Shown: positions 18,074 to 26,376 of the stretch, in pieces | Numbering within the stretch: position 1 is the stretch's first letter | Layout of the letters: every line of letters begins with the position of its first letter | Source of the DNA: Bacillota bacterium | GTDB lineage: Bacteria > Bacillota > Clostridia > Christensenellales > QAND01 | Direction: 5' to 3' | DNA: 42,856 nucleotides | Assembly: GCA_003150225.1 (NCBI GenBank) | Contig: QAND01000012.1 | Location: 1 to 42,856 of the forward strand | Program-made: the position numbers and the translations under genes | The notes under the pieces: model-generated | The model's database searches: none | What the model saw: only the letters and a program-made list of their open reading frames with translations | What the model was told of the DNA's origin: nothing

Positions 18074-18103
18074 AAAAGCCCGCGAATGGCCGCGGGCTTT
18101 TTT
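18074..18103 (+). terminator. Bidirectional terminator after the dinB operon
   Basis: AAAAGCCCGCG (18074-18084) pairs with CGCGGGCTTTT (18091-18101) around AATGGC, followed by a T-run. The opposing gene's stop codon at 18104 abuts it, and T4 on the minus strand lets it serve both convergent units. Confidence 0.88.
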
Positions 18104-18955
18104 CTATCCCCAAGGGGTACCCATCTCCGTTTCCATTTTATAACACACGCGCCGTTCCTCCTCCGCTTCCCATTCCTCCGTACTCCAATCCTCCAAGTCC
18201 TCCCACTTGTAGACGGCTACCGCCTGCCGTCCCATCTCCGCATAGCAGGCCTCCACCTGACCCTTGGGATACCGCACTACGCCGTTTCCATCCTGGGGAT
18301 CGTTAAAATAGTAATAGTCCTTGTCATATCCAACCAAGACCAGGCAGTGCTCCCCCGCTGTCCAGGTCACGGTTTCACCGGTGTCCCGAACCACCCACTG
18401 TTTGCCAGGACGGATGCCGTTCATCCCCATACTGGCCCAGATCATCACCGGCATATCATGGTCAATGTAGTCCCGGATCAGCGTCCGAAGCCCCGTCCCG
18501 GTGAGGTCCACCACCTGCATCGCCTCCCCGCGCTCCAGGATCAGCCTCTCACAGGCTGTGACGATGGCCGGAGCGTAACATCCTATCCCGCCAGGATCCC
18601 GAGGGTCTCCGGCAAAAGCCGCATAGGGATCGGGTCCATAGAGGGTATCCCCCACCTGGACCAGGTCCTCCCGGGGCAGATAGCGGTCGATAAAGGTATC
18701 CATGGAGATGTCCACTCCAGTATACCGCAATACCATGACGGCGCTGGCGGACTCACAGCCGGTGGGATATAATAGGGATTGATCCACATAGGGTACATCC
18801 AACAGCCGCCCGTTGCTCCACCCAAACAAATAATCATGCATCAAACAGATAGCAGGAAGAATGGCGCATACCACCACCCAGTGCCAGCCTGCCCGCCTGG
18901 TTCGAGAGCGCCCCTGGCGGCTCCGTACCTGGCCCCCTTGCCGGGACCGCTCCAT
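18104..18955 (-). CDS. Membrane-anchored C39-like cysteine peptidase, copy A
   Basis: The 283-residue protein has a very basic N-terminus (about 1-23), a membrane helix (24-40) and an extracytoplasmic domain of the Peptidase_C39_2 type. VPYVDQSLLYPTGCES places the oxyanion Gln and nucleophile Cys67. GEHCLVLVGYD gives the histidine and YYFNDP the aspartate. The domain otherwise carries GCYAPAIVTACE and PVMIWASMGMNG. I use the ATG at 18955, since the longer frame reaches back across the terminator at 19043-19071. It is a paralogue of the next gene along the minus strand (about half of residues identical by eye). Substrates are unknown; cleavage of surface or secreted peptides is inferred. Confidence 0.8.
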   Translation of the reverse strand: MERSRQGGQVRSRQGRSRTRRAGWHWVVVCAILPAICLMHDYLFGWSNGRLLDVPYVDQSLLYPTGCESASAVMVLRYTGVDISMDTFIDRYLPREDLVQVGDTLYGPDPYAAFAGDPRDPGGIGCYAPAIVTACERLILERGEAMQVVDLTGTGLRTLIRDYIDHDMPVMIWASMGMNGIRPGKQWVVRDTGETVTWTAGEHCLVLVGYDKDYYYFNDPQDGNGVVRYPKGQVEACYAEMGRQAVAVYKWEDLEDWSTEEWEAEEERRVCYKMETEMGTPWG

Positions 18956-19042
18956 ATGATCACAACCTTTTTCGTTTTTTATCAGTTTACCATAAACCCA
19001 GATCAGGCAGGCCAAGTCCACAAAGATTCCAAAAAAGCCACA

Positions 19043-19071
19043 AAAGAGCGCCATATTTCGTGGCGCTCTTT
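19043..19071 (-). terminator. Intrinsic terminator between the two C39-like genes
   Basis: AAAGAGCGCCA (19043-19053) pairs with TGGCGCTCTTT (19061-19071) around a 7-base loop, and the minus strand continues TTTTGTGGCTTTTTT. It separates the duplicated genes into distinct transcripts. Confidence 0.8.
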
Positions 19072-19120
19072 CCATATTTGCGTACCATTTTTACCCTATG
19101 CTATGGAGGGAAGCTGCCTT

Positions 19121-19960
19121 CTACTGCATCAACTTTTCCTCCCACCACGTCTCGCTTTCTTCCTTGCGAACCACCACGGCCTGTTTGCCCATTTCCCCAT
19201 AGCAGGTTTCCACCAGCTCCTTTGGATACCGTACCGTGCCGCTGTTTTTGCGGGGATCGTTAAAGTAGTAGTATAAGTCGTCGTAACCCACCAGCAAAAG
19301 ACAGTGTTCTCCCGCCTTCCAGGTGAAAGTCTCCCCTGTTTCCCGGATCACCCATTGCTTTCCGGGATGGACGCCCTTCATTTCCATACTGGCCCAAAGG
19401 ATCACCGGGATATCCCGATCCACATACCGGATCACCAGCTTCTGCAAATCGCTTCCCGTCTCATTGTCCACATAAAAATCCGTAAGATTACGCTCTATAA
19501 CGATATCCCGGCATGCCACAGCGATGGTACGGGCATAGCAACCAAATCCATCTGGCTCATAGGGACTTCCCACAAACGCATCGTTGGGGTCAGGGCCGTA
19601 GGTAACGCCATTTTCCGTCACCAGATCCTCCTGGGACAGGTAGTTCTGAATGAATTCATCCACGGTGATGTCCACCCCCGCATAGCGCAGGGCCATGACG
19701 GTGGTAACGGATTCACAGCCGGTGGGGTATTCCAGGGATTGATCCAAATAGGGAACATGGAGCAGCCGCCGTGCCTCCCATCCGAACATGGCGCGATGGA
19801 CCACAAGGATACATGCCACTACGAGTACCAGCGACACGAAAAACCACCATGTCCGTGCGGTGGGACGGCGTCGCGTCCTCTTTTTCCCGGCGCGTTGACT
19901 GTGGTTTTTACGGGAGGAAGCGTGCCCATTTCTGTTCTTCTGTCCAATTGGCCGACTCAT
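19121..19960 (-). CDS. Membrane-anchored C39-like cysteine peptidase, copy B
   Basis: This 279-residue paralogue of the gene at 18104 has the same architecture: basic N-terminus (1-36), one membrane helix (about 38-55), then VPYLDQSLEYPTGCES (Cys82), GCYARTIAVACR, VILWASMEMKGVHPGKQW, GEHCLLLVGYDDLYYYFNDP and a short charged tail. All presumed catalytic residues are kept in both copies. The start is the ATG at 19960 with GAAGGA 10 bases upstream; a TTG at 19978 overlaps that site. The shared GKQWV(I/V)R(E/D)TGETFTW-type segment next to the histidine motif helps to define the subfamily. Confidence 0.8.
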   Translation of the reverse strand: MSRPIGQKNRNGHASSRKNHSQRAGKKRTRRRPTARTWWFFVSLVLVVACILVVHRAMFGWEARRLLHVPYLDQSLEYPTGCESVTTVMALRYAGVDITVDEFIQNYLSQEDLVTENGVTYGPDPNDAFVGSPYEPDGFGCYARTIAVACRDIVIERNLTDFYVDNETGSDLQKLVIRYVDRDIPVILWASMEMKGVHPGKQWVIRETGETFTWKAGEHCLLLVGYDDLYYYFNDPRKNSGTVRYPKELVETCYGEMGKQAVVVRKEESETWWEEKLMQ

Positions 19961-20031
19961 CGGCGTCACATCCTTCAAGAAAGGGCAGGGACTCCCCCGT
20001 CCTGATTGATCAGGTCACAACAAAATAATCG

Positions 20032-20931
20032 TTAGATCCGCTCCAGCCGCGCTCCTCCGTTGCAAACCGATAGAGGCAAGATCCTCCAGTGGTTGGATAG
20101 CTGTTCCAAGGCGCTCCGCATCTGGATGGTGAATCCCTTCACCCTTTCCCCCTCCACCAAAGCCATCATGGTAGGGCCAGCGCCCGAAAGATAGACCGCC
20201 ATGGCTCCCGCCGATCGGGCTGCATCCGCGATGATCCCGTAACCGGGGATCAACACACTGCGCTGGTTTTGATGGAGACGATCCTCCATCGCTGCGGCGG
20301 CTTTCTTCACATCCCCCGCCATCATGGCGGCGGACAGGTATGCCCCCCGAGACAGGTTAAAGACCGCGTCCGCCTGGGATACCTCTTTGGGGAGTACCTC
20401 CCGCGCCTTGCGAGTGGATAGCTCAAAATCCGGAACCAGCGCCACAAACACCACCTCAGACGGCACATCCTGCCGGATGCTATAGGTGTTGGCCCCGTCA
20501 AAGAAGGATACCGTAAATCCTCCCAAGATAGCGGGAGCCACGTTATCGGGATGGCCTTCCGCCAGGGTGGCCAAGCTTAGCGCTTCCTCCCGGTCCACCT
20601 CCCGCCCCGCCATGGCATAGGCCGATAGAATCCCGGCCACGATGGCGGTGGAACTGCTGCCCAACCCTCGGGTACTGGGAACGCGGTTCTCCTGCACAAG
20701 GCGGATGGGCTGGGGATCCAGCCCCCACCGCTCCATGGTCCGGGCATAGGTAGCATAGACTAGGTTCCGCTGATTGCGGGCAATGCGGGTCGCGCTCTCC
20801 CCCGTTACACGGATGGATAGAGCCGGGCTAGGCGCCAGGGTCACGGTGTTATAAAGGGTCAGCGCTACTCCCATGCAATCGAAGCCGGGACCTAGGTTTG
20901 CGCTGCTGGCCGGAACGGTAATACGATACAT
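20032..20931 (-). CDS. thrB: Homoserine kinase
   Basis: This enzyme phosphorylates homoserine in threonine biosynthesis. The 299-residue length and GHMP-kinase motifs fit ThrB: VPASSANLGPGFDCMGVALT at residues 5-24, the ATP loop PSTRGLGSSSTAIVAG, EGHPDNVAPAILGG, and the C-terminal LSGAGPTMMALVEG. I start at the ATG at 20931 with GGAG 8 bases upstream. The gene sits only a few bases behind the EF-G-2 terminator (20948-20976) and no other threonine genes are adjacent, so how it is transcribed is unclear. The C39-like gene B lies 71 bp downstream. Confidence 0.95.
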   Translation of the reverse strand: MYRITVPASSANLGPGFDCMGVALTLYNTVTLAPSPALSIRVTGESATRIARNQRNLVYATYARTMERWGLDPQPIRLVQENRVPSTRGLGSSSTAIVAGILSAYAMAGREVDREEALSLATLAEGHPDNVAPAILGGFTVSFFDGANTYSIRQDVPSEVVFVALVPDFELSTRKAREVLPKEVSQADAVFNLSRGAYLSAAMMAGDVKKAAAAMEDRLHQNQRSVLIPGYGIIADAARSAGAMAVYLSGAGPTMMALVEGERVKGFTIQMRSALEQLSNHWRILPLSVCNGGARLERI

Positions 20932-20947
20932 TTCATTCACTCCATGG

Positions 20948-20976
20948 AAAAAGCTGCAACAGCGTTGCAGCTTTTT
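20948..20976 (-). terminator. Strong hairpin between fusA2 and thrB
   Basis: AAAAAGCTGCAA (20948-20959) and TTGCAGCTTTTT (20965-20976) form a perfect 12-bp stem with a 5-base loop. On the minus strand TTTTT ends 17 bases before the thrB ATG, next to its GGAG ribosome binding site. Confidence 0.85.
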
Positions 20977-21001
20977 ACTTGCTGTCCTGTTGAGAGGAGG
21001 G

Positions 21002-23083
21002 TTAGTCCTCGTCCTCCTCAATCTTGGCGTTTTCGATGATCTTCTGGGCAATGTTGCTGGGAACCTCTTCATACCGCTCGAAGGTCATATCGAAGGTACC
21101 GCGGGCCTGGGTCATGCTGCGCAGGTCGGTGGCGTAGCGGAACATCTCCGCCTGGGGAACCTCGGCCATTACCTCCTGCAAGCCGCCTTCCAGAGGATTC
21201 ATTCCCATGATCCGACCCCGGCGGCGGTTCATATCGCCGATGATATCCCCCATGTACTCATCGGGGATCTGGACGTTGACCTTATAGATGGGCTCCAGCA
21301 GCACCGGGTTCGCCTCAGAGCAGCCCTTGCGCAGAGCCAGACGGGCAGCCGTTTTAAAGGCCATTTCCGAGCTGTCCACCGCATGATAGGAACCGTCGTA
21401 AAGGGTAGCGCGGATCCCCACAATGGGATATCCGGCCAGCACGCCCCGGCTCAGGTTCTCCCGCAAGCCCTTTTCCACCGCGGGAATAAACTGACGGGGT
21501 ACCACGCCGCCCACGACTTTATCCACAAACTCAAAGTCCTGGCCATCGTAAAGGGGCTCAAACTCAATCCAGCAGTGGCCAAACTGGCCGTGTCCGCCCG
21601 ACTGCTTTTTATGACGGCCCTCCGCCTTAACGGCCTTGCGGATGGTTTCCCGATAGGCCACCTTGGGCTCGCTCAACTTAGCGCTGACGCCAAACTTATT
21701 CTCCAGCTTCTTGATGATCACCTCAAGATGGAGCTCGCCCATTCCCTTGATCAAGGTTTCAATGGTATCGGTGGTTTTCTCCAGCTCAAAGGTAGGATCT
21801 TCCTCCTCCAGACGGACCAGACCGCCGAAGACCTTATCCTCCTCCCCTTCCTTCATGACGTTGACCGCCATGGAGATGCAGGGGGCCGGGAACTCCATAT
21901 CCGCAAACCGTACCGGCCGGGCGGGATCGCAGATGGAATCTCCGGTGCCGGTATTCTGGAGCTTGGCGATGGCGCCGATATCCCCAGCGATGATGCGATC
22001 CATCTCAACCTGCTTTTTGCCCCGCATGGAGGAAATGGATCCAACCTTCTCGGTCTTATCCCGGCTGACGTTCAGGAAGGAGCTTCCGCCCTTAAGGGAG
22101 CCGGAATATACCCGGAAAATGGAGAGTTTCCCCACAAAAGGATCGGCCACAGTCTTGATGACCTGGGCGGCAAAAGGCGCGGATTCGTCGCAGGAAAGGG
22201 CGATCTCCTCACCGGATTTTACGTCCGTTACCGTCACCGCCGGCCGATCGGCGGGCGAGGGCAGGAACTTTACGATGGCATCCACCAGGGGAGCAATCAG
22301 AAGATTGGGTGCAGCGGCACCGCCCAGCATGGGGGCCACCTGTCCCTGATTGATACCGGTGCGGAGACCGGAGATGATCTCCTCCTCGCTGAGCTCCTCT
22401 CCTCCAAAGAACTTCTCCAAAAGGGCGTCATCGGTCTCAGCAGCGGCTTCCACCAAAGCCTCCCGGCACTCCTCGATGAAGTCCGCCAGGTCGCCGGGGA
22501 TTTCGGTCTCAGCATAGGCCTTTCCGTTGATCCGGTAAGCCTTCATGGAGACGATGTCCACATAGCCGGTGATCTTACCCCCCTCTAGAATGGGGCAGGC
22601 AATGGGCGCCACATGGGTACCGTATTTCTCCTTTAATTCATGGAATACCTTCTGATAATCGGCATGCTCGCGATCCATCTGGTTGACGAAGATCATCCGA
22701 GGCATGCCCTTTTTCTCGCACATATCCCAGGCCTTCTCGGTGCCCACGGCAACGCCGCTCATGGCTCCTACGACGATGAGGGCACTATCGGCCAGATGCA
22801 TAGCCTGCACCATCTCACCGACGAAGTCAAAATACCCAGGTGCGTCGATGAAGTTGATTTTCACGTCCTTGTGCTCAACGGGCGCCAACGAGGCAGAAAT
22901 AGAAATGCCCCTGCGGATCTCCTCGGCATCGTAGTCGGAGACGGTGTTTCCGTCCTCCACCTTACCCATCCGGTCGATGAGCCCGGCGTTGAACATAATG
23001 GCTTCCGTCAGCGTGGTCTTCCCCTCGCTGCCATGGCCGACGATGGCCACATTGCGGAGGGATTGGGCGTTGTAGTTCTTCAT
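21002..23083 (-). CDS. Elongation factor G-like GTPase (EF-G-2 family)
   Basis: The 693-residue protein has the five-domain EF-G layout: G domain, domain II, and the C-terminal domains with KPV-type RETIRKAVKAEGRHKKQSGG and the EF-G elbow (EPIYKVNVQIPDEYMGDIIG). Its G1 loop is GHGSEGKT (16-23), G3 is DAPGYFDF with Tyr84 where canonical EF-G has the catalytic His, and G4 is NQMD (134-137) rather than NKMD. These features mark the second EF-G family (as in Thermus EF-G-2), not the main translocase FusA, which would sit in the str operon. The ATG at 23083 has AAGGGGG upstream. Its role is not well defined; ribosome-associated GTPase activity is expected. Confidence 0.88.
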   Translation of the reverse strand: MKNYNAQSLRNVAIVGHGSEGKTTLTEAIMFNAGLIDRMGKVEDGNTVSDYDAEEIRRGISISASLAPVEHKDVKINFIDAPGYFDFVGEMVQAMHLADSALIVVGAMSGVAVGTEKAWDMCEKKGMPRMIFVNQMDREHADYQKVFHELKEKYGTHVAPIACPILEGGKITGYVDIVSMKAYRINGKAYAETEIPGDLADFIEECREALVEAAAETDDALLEKFFGGEELSEEEIISGLRTGINQGQVAPMLGGAAAPNLLIAPLVDAIVKFLPSPADRPAVTVTDVKSGEEIALSCDESAPFAAQVIKTVADPFVGKLSIFRVYSGSLKGGSSFLNVSRDKTEKVGSISSMRGKKQVEMDRIIAGDIGAIAKLQNTGTGDSICDPARPVRFADMEFPAPCISMAVNVMKEGEEDKVFGGLVRLEEEDPTFELEKTTDTIETLIKGMGELHLEVIIKKLENKFGVSAKLSEPKVAYRETIRKAVKAEGRHKKQSGGHGQFGHCWIEFEPLYDGQDFEFVDKVVGGVVPRQFIPAVEKGLRENLSRGVLAGYPIVGIRATLYDGSYHAVDSSEMAFKTAARLALRKGCSEANPVLLEPIYKVNVQIPDEYMGDIIGDMNRRRGRIMGMNPLEGGLQEVMAEVPQAEMFRYATDLRSMTQARGTFDMTFERYEEVPSNIAQKIIENAKIEEDED

Positions 23084-23163
23084 AGTAGTCCCCCTTGCCA
23101 TTGTTATGGTATATGAAAATCAAAAGTTGTTTTCCGTTTACTGCTCCCGACAGTTACTTTTAC

Positions 23164-23192
23164 ATTTTAGCAGACTATGTCCTCAATTACAA
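23164..23192 (-). promoter_or_regulatory. Promoter of the EF-G-2 gene
   Basis: TTGTAA (23192-23187), 17 bases, TAAAAT (23169-23164) on the minus strand, about 80 bases before the start codon. The rest of the 260-bp gap (23084-23342) holds only the terminator of the next gene upstream. Confidence 0.6.
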
Positions 23193-23299
23193 AGTTTTTT
23201 CCCAGAAATAGGATGGTTTTTCCGTCCAAATTCCGAAAGGAGTCCTACGGTCCCAAAGCCGCCCCAGGGCGTTTTCTGGAAAAGCCACAGAAAGCCACA

Positions 23300-23332
23300 A
23301 AAAAGCGCCCTCGGATTTTACTCCAAGGGCGT
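23300..23332 (-). terminator. Terminator of the anti-sigma-like gene
   Basis: CGCCCTTGGA and TCCGAGGGCG on the minus strand form a 10-bp stem (one T-G pair) around a 6-base loop, followed by C and TTTTTT. It lies 10 bp after the stop at 23343. Confidence 0.82.
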
Positions 23333-23342
23333 GGAAATCGGC

Positions 23343-24020
23343 CTATTGTAGCGTAATGGTAAGATGCAACGGCGGCCCTTGGCAGCCAAGGTGATATCCC
23401 CGGTCATTAAGCCAGGCCAGTACCCGTTGCCCCTCCTCCTGGGAGAGGGAAAGGGAAAGCACATTATCCTCTCTGGTGGCTTTTTTTAAGCCAAGATCCG
23501 CCACCATATCCATGGCGTCGTCCTCCTCCATGGCAAGAACCGCCCCATCCTGCTTCTGGAGCGCAGACAGCGCGTTCTTCTCTTCGGCGCTATCCTGCAG
23601 CATGCTCTCCTGTTCGGCTGCTCGGCTGACGGCATCCGTGGAGTCCCCTTCGGTCTCCTCCCGTGCTTCCAGAGCTGGGGAAGCAGGTTGATCCGTCGGT
23701 TGATCTCCGCTCCACCAGGGCATCGCCCGAAAACAGAGGATTCCAACACAGGCCACAGCCGCCAAGGAGGCCACGGTGCGCACCATCCGGCGGCCGCGTG
23801 CCTTTCGCTCCTGGGATCGCGCCGCCGCTTGACGCCACCGAGCCGATAACCCCTGCGGGGTCTTCGCCTCGCCCATCAGCGCTTTCAGCTCCAAAATCTC
23901 CTCATAGGCGGCCCGGCATTCCGGACAGGCGGCCAAATGTTCCTCCACCCGCTGTCGATCCTTTTCCGACAGCTCCCCATCGGCATAGGCATTCAGTTGT
24001 TCAAGAAATTCATCTTTCAT
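23343..24020 (-). CDS. Membrane-anchored zinc-finger anti-sigma-like protein
   Basis: The 225-residue product begins with an anti-sigma zinc-finger domain (zf-HC2): LNAYADGELSEKDRQRVEEH LAACPECRAAYEE, including the HxxxCxxC metal site. A basic linker leads to a membrane helix (about residues 80-96, VRTVASLAAVACVGILCF) and an extracytoplasmic acidic, low-complexity region, ending in a small folded segment. Such proteins hold an ECF sigma factor at the membrane. No sigma factor gene is adjacent, so it is an orphan or has another role. I start at the ATG at 24020, because the longer frame begins inside the nrdJ terminator. Confidence 0.8.
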   Translation of the reverse strand: MKDEFLEQLNAYADGELSEKDRQRVEEHLAACPECRAAYEEILELKALMGEAKTPQGLSARWRQAAARSQERKARGRRMVRTVASLAAVACVGILCFRAMPWWSGDQPTDQPASPALEAREETEGDSTDAVSRAAEQESMLQDSAEEKNALSALQKQDGAVLAMEEDDAMDMVADLGLKKATREDNVLSLSLSQEEGQRVLAWLNDRGYHLGCQGPPLHLTITLQ

Positions 24021-24030
24021 CTCATCACCA

Positions 24031-24067
24031 AAAAAGTTTGCGTCTAATTCTAACAATTAGACGCAAA
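24031..24067 (-). terminator. Terminator of nrdJ abutting the next gene
   Basis: TTTGCGTCTAATT (24037-24049) and AATTAGACGCAAA (24055-24067) form a perfect 13-bp stem with a 5-base loop. On the minus strand a T6 run (24036-24031) follows and the next ATG is at 24020. Confidence 0.85.
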
Positions 24068-24093
24068 CGGTGCAAGGATGTTCCAATGGGTTA

Positions 24094-26376
24094 TCAGCCG
24101 CACTTACTGTATCCACAGGCCCGGCAGATGACGCAGCCGCCCTCGTGCTCCATAGGGCTTCCGCACTCGGGACAGGGGCTATCCACCTGGGCGTCGCCGC
24201 AGGAACTCCGGCTGGGGCATACTTGGCAGTTGCCGGTGCACTCCCGGCTTTCATCGTCGGCATCAAAATCCACGGTGGGCCGGATGGCCTCCTGGCCCTG
24301 GATCATCTTATATACCTTCTCAATAGCCCGGCCGATGGCATCAGGACAGGACAGCACCTTCAGCCCCTTCTGCCGCATGGTGGAATGGCAGCGAATGCCC
24401 TTCAGCTGCTCCACAATGGTGGGCACATCCATACCGCTTCTAAGAGCGGTGGACACCAGGCGGCTGGTAGCCTCGCTCTGGGAGGGGCAACCGCCGGCCC
24501 GGCCCAGATTGGTAAACACCTCGCAAATGCCCTTGTCATCGTAGTTGACGGTGATGTACAGATTTCCACAGCCCATCTTCACCTTTTCAGTATAGCCCTG
24601 GGTCACATCGGGCCGGGGCCGGGGCACGATCTTCACCGGCGCCGCCGGAGCTTCCGGCGCCTTGTCCAAGGAGGTGCCAATGTTCAGCACCTGGCTGTCC
24701 CGGCTGCCATCCCGATAGATGGTCACGCCCTTGCAGCCCAGGGAAAAGGCCAGCATATAAACCTCCCGGACGTCCTCCCGGGTAGCGTCATGGCTGAAGT
24801 TTACGGTCTTGCTGACGGCGTTATCCACATACTTCTGGAAAGCAGCCTGCATGCGGATGTGATATTCAGGGGAAACATCGTGGGCGGTGGCAAAAATGCG
24901 CTGGTACTCCTCCGGCACCCCGTCCACTCCCCGGACGGAGCCATGGGCGGCGATATCCCGCATAACCTGGGGAGAATAGAATCCCTCTTCCCGGGCCACC
25001 TCCTCAAAATAGGGGTTCACCTCGGGCAGCGCGTCGTTGTCCATGACGTTGCGGACAAAGGCCAGGGCAAACAAAGGCTCGATTCCGCTGCTGGCTCCAC
25101 AGATGATGCTGATGGTGCCCGTAGGCGCGATGGTGGTGGTGGTGGCGTTGCGCATGGCCGGACCGCCGTCATATACGCTGCCAGCAAAAGCCGGAAAAGC
25201 TCCTCGCACCTCAGCCAGCTTCCGGCTGGCCTCCTTGCTCCGGTCATCGATAAACTTCATGACGATCTCGGCGGTCTCAATGGCTTGATCGGAGTCGTAG
25301 GGAATCTTCAGCTTATACAGCAGCTCCGCAAAGCCCATGATACCAAGGCCGATCTTCCGGGTTTTTTTGGTCATCTCCTCAATCTCGGGGAGGGGGTAGT
25401 TGTTTACCTCAATGACGTTGTCCAGGAAATGGACCGCATCGTCCACCACCTGACCCAGCTTGTCAAAATCCAGGGCATACTTGCCGTTCTGTTCCGTCAT
25501 AACGGCGTTTAGGTTGATGCTGCCCAGGTTGCAGCTTTCATAGGGCAAAAGGGGCTGTTCGCCACAGGGATTGGTGCTTTCCACCTGGCCCAGCTGCGGC
25601 ACGGGGTTATCCTCGTTGAGCCGGTCCAGGAAGATGATGCCGGGCTCGCCGTTGGTCCAAGCCATATCCACGATGAGGTCAAACACCATCTTGGCGTTGA
25701 GGGTGCCCACCACGTCGCCGTGGGCTGGATCGATGAGCTCATATTCCTCGCCAGCTTCCACCGCCCGCATAAAGGCCTCGGTAAGGCCCACGGAGATATT
25801 GAAATTGGTGATCTCTTCGGGATTCTTCTTACAGGTGATAAAGTCCAAAATATTGGGATGGTCCACCCGCAGGATGCCCATATTGGCGCCCCGGCGGGTT
25901 CCCCCCTGCTTCACCGCCTCGGTGGCGGTGTTGAAAACCTTCATAAAGCTGATGGGGCCGCTGGCCACACCGCCGGTGGACCGTACGCTGGCACCTGCCG
26001 GACGGATCCGGGAAAAGGAGAACCCGGTGCCGCCACCGCTCTTATGGATGAGCGCCGCGTTTTTCACCGCGTCAAAGATTCCCTCCATGGAATCCTCCAC
26101 CGGAAGCACAAAGCAGGCGGAAAGCTGGCCCATGGGCCGGCCAGCGTTCATCAGAGTAGGAGAGTTGGGCATGAACTCCAGATTCACCATGCGGTTGTAA
26201 AAGGCATCCTCCAGCGCCTTCACATCGGCATTGGGATCAAAGTTCAAATCCGCCTGGGCAATGCTCCTGGCTACCCGACGGAACATCCCCTCCGCGTTTT
26301 CCAAAAGGGTGCCATCCTCATCCTTTGCAAAATAGCGCCGTTCCAGCACTTTAATGGCATTCTCCGATAGTTTCAA
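24094..26376 (-). CDS. nrdJ: Adenosylcobalamin-dependent ribonucleotide reductase
   Basis: Class II reductase: it makes deoxyribonucleotides using adenosylcobalamin for the radical. The protein (760 residues) has the N-terminal MPNSPTLMNAGRPMGQLSAC region, KSGGGTGFSFSRIRP, the substrate-site STNPCGEQPLLPYESCNLGS and APTGTISIICG. It ends in a TSCPD domain (about residues 590-690, starting GYTEKVKMGCGNLYITV) and a cysteine-rich zinc ribbon (CPECGSPM...CRACGYSKCG) that likely carries the electron relay. I prefer a TTG start at 26376, with AGGAGG 8 bases upstream, giving the usual family start MKLSENAIKVLE. The ATG at 26394 has no ribosome binding site and contains this AGGAGG within its first codons. 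Two NrdR boxes lie upstream. Confidence 0.95.
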   Translation of the reverse strand: MKLSENAIKVLERRYFAKDEDGTLLENAEGMFRRVARSIAQADLNFDPNADVKALEDAFYNRMVNLEFMPNSPTLMNAGRPMGQLSACFVLPVEDSMEGIFDAVKNAALIHKSGGGTGFSFSRIRPAGASVRSTGGVASGPISFMKVFNTATEAVKQGGTRRGANMGILRVDHPNILDFITCKKNPEEITNFNISVGLTEAFMRAVEAGEEYELIDPAHGDVVGTLNAKMVFDLIVDMAWTNGEPGIIFLDRLNEDNPVPQLGQVESTNPCGEQPLLPYESCNLGSINLNAVMTEQNGKYALDFDKLGQVVDDAVHFLDNVIEVNNYPLPEIEEMTKKTRKIGLGIMGFAELLYKLKIPYDSDQAIETAEIVMKFIDDRSKEASRKLAEVRGAFPAFAGSVYDGGPAMRNATTTTIAPTGTISIICGASSGIEPLFALAFVRNVMDNDALPEVNPYFEEVAREEGFYSPQVMRDIAAHGSVRGVDGVPEEYQRIFATAHDVSPEYHIRMQAAFQKYVDNAVSKTVNFSHDATREDVREVYMLAFSLGCKGVTIYRDGSRDSQVLNIGTSLDKAPEAPAAPVKIVPRPRPDVTQGYTEKVKMGCGNLYITVNYDDKGICEVFTNLGRAGGCPSQSEATSRLVSTALRSGMDVPTIVEQLKGIRCHSTMRQKGLKVLSCPDAIGRAIEKVYKMIQGQEAIRPTVDFDADDESRECTGNCQVCPSRSSCGDAQVDSPCPECGSPMEHEGGCVICRACGYSKCG

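Noticed and set aside
20873..22588. A 571-codon open frame on the plus strand
   Set aside because: It is entirely antisense to thrB and the EF-G-2 gene, has low-complexity His/Gly/Leu composition, no ribosome binding site, and is the usual mirror frame of GC-rich coding sequence.
23106..23351. Plus-strand 81-codon frame between the EF-G-2 and anti-sigma-like genes
   Set aside because: It runs through a clear terminator and the EF-G-2 promoter and lacks a ribosome binding site.
24070..25512. A 480-codon open frame on the plus strand
   Set aside because: Antisense to nrdJ, whose family motifs are unmistakable; composition is that of a shadow frame.
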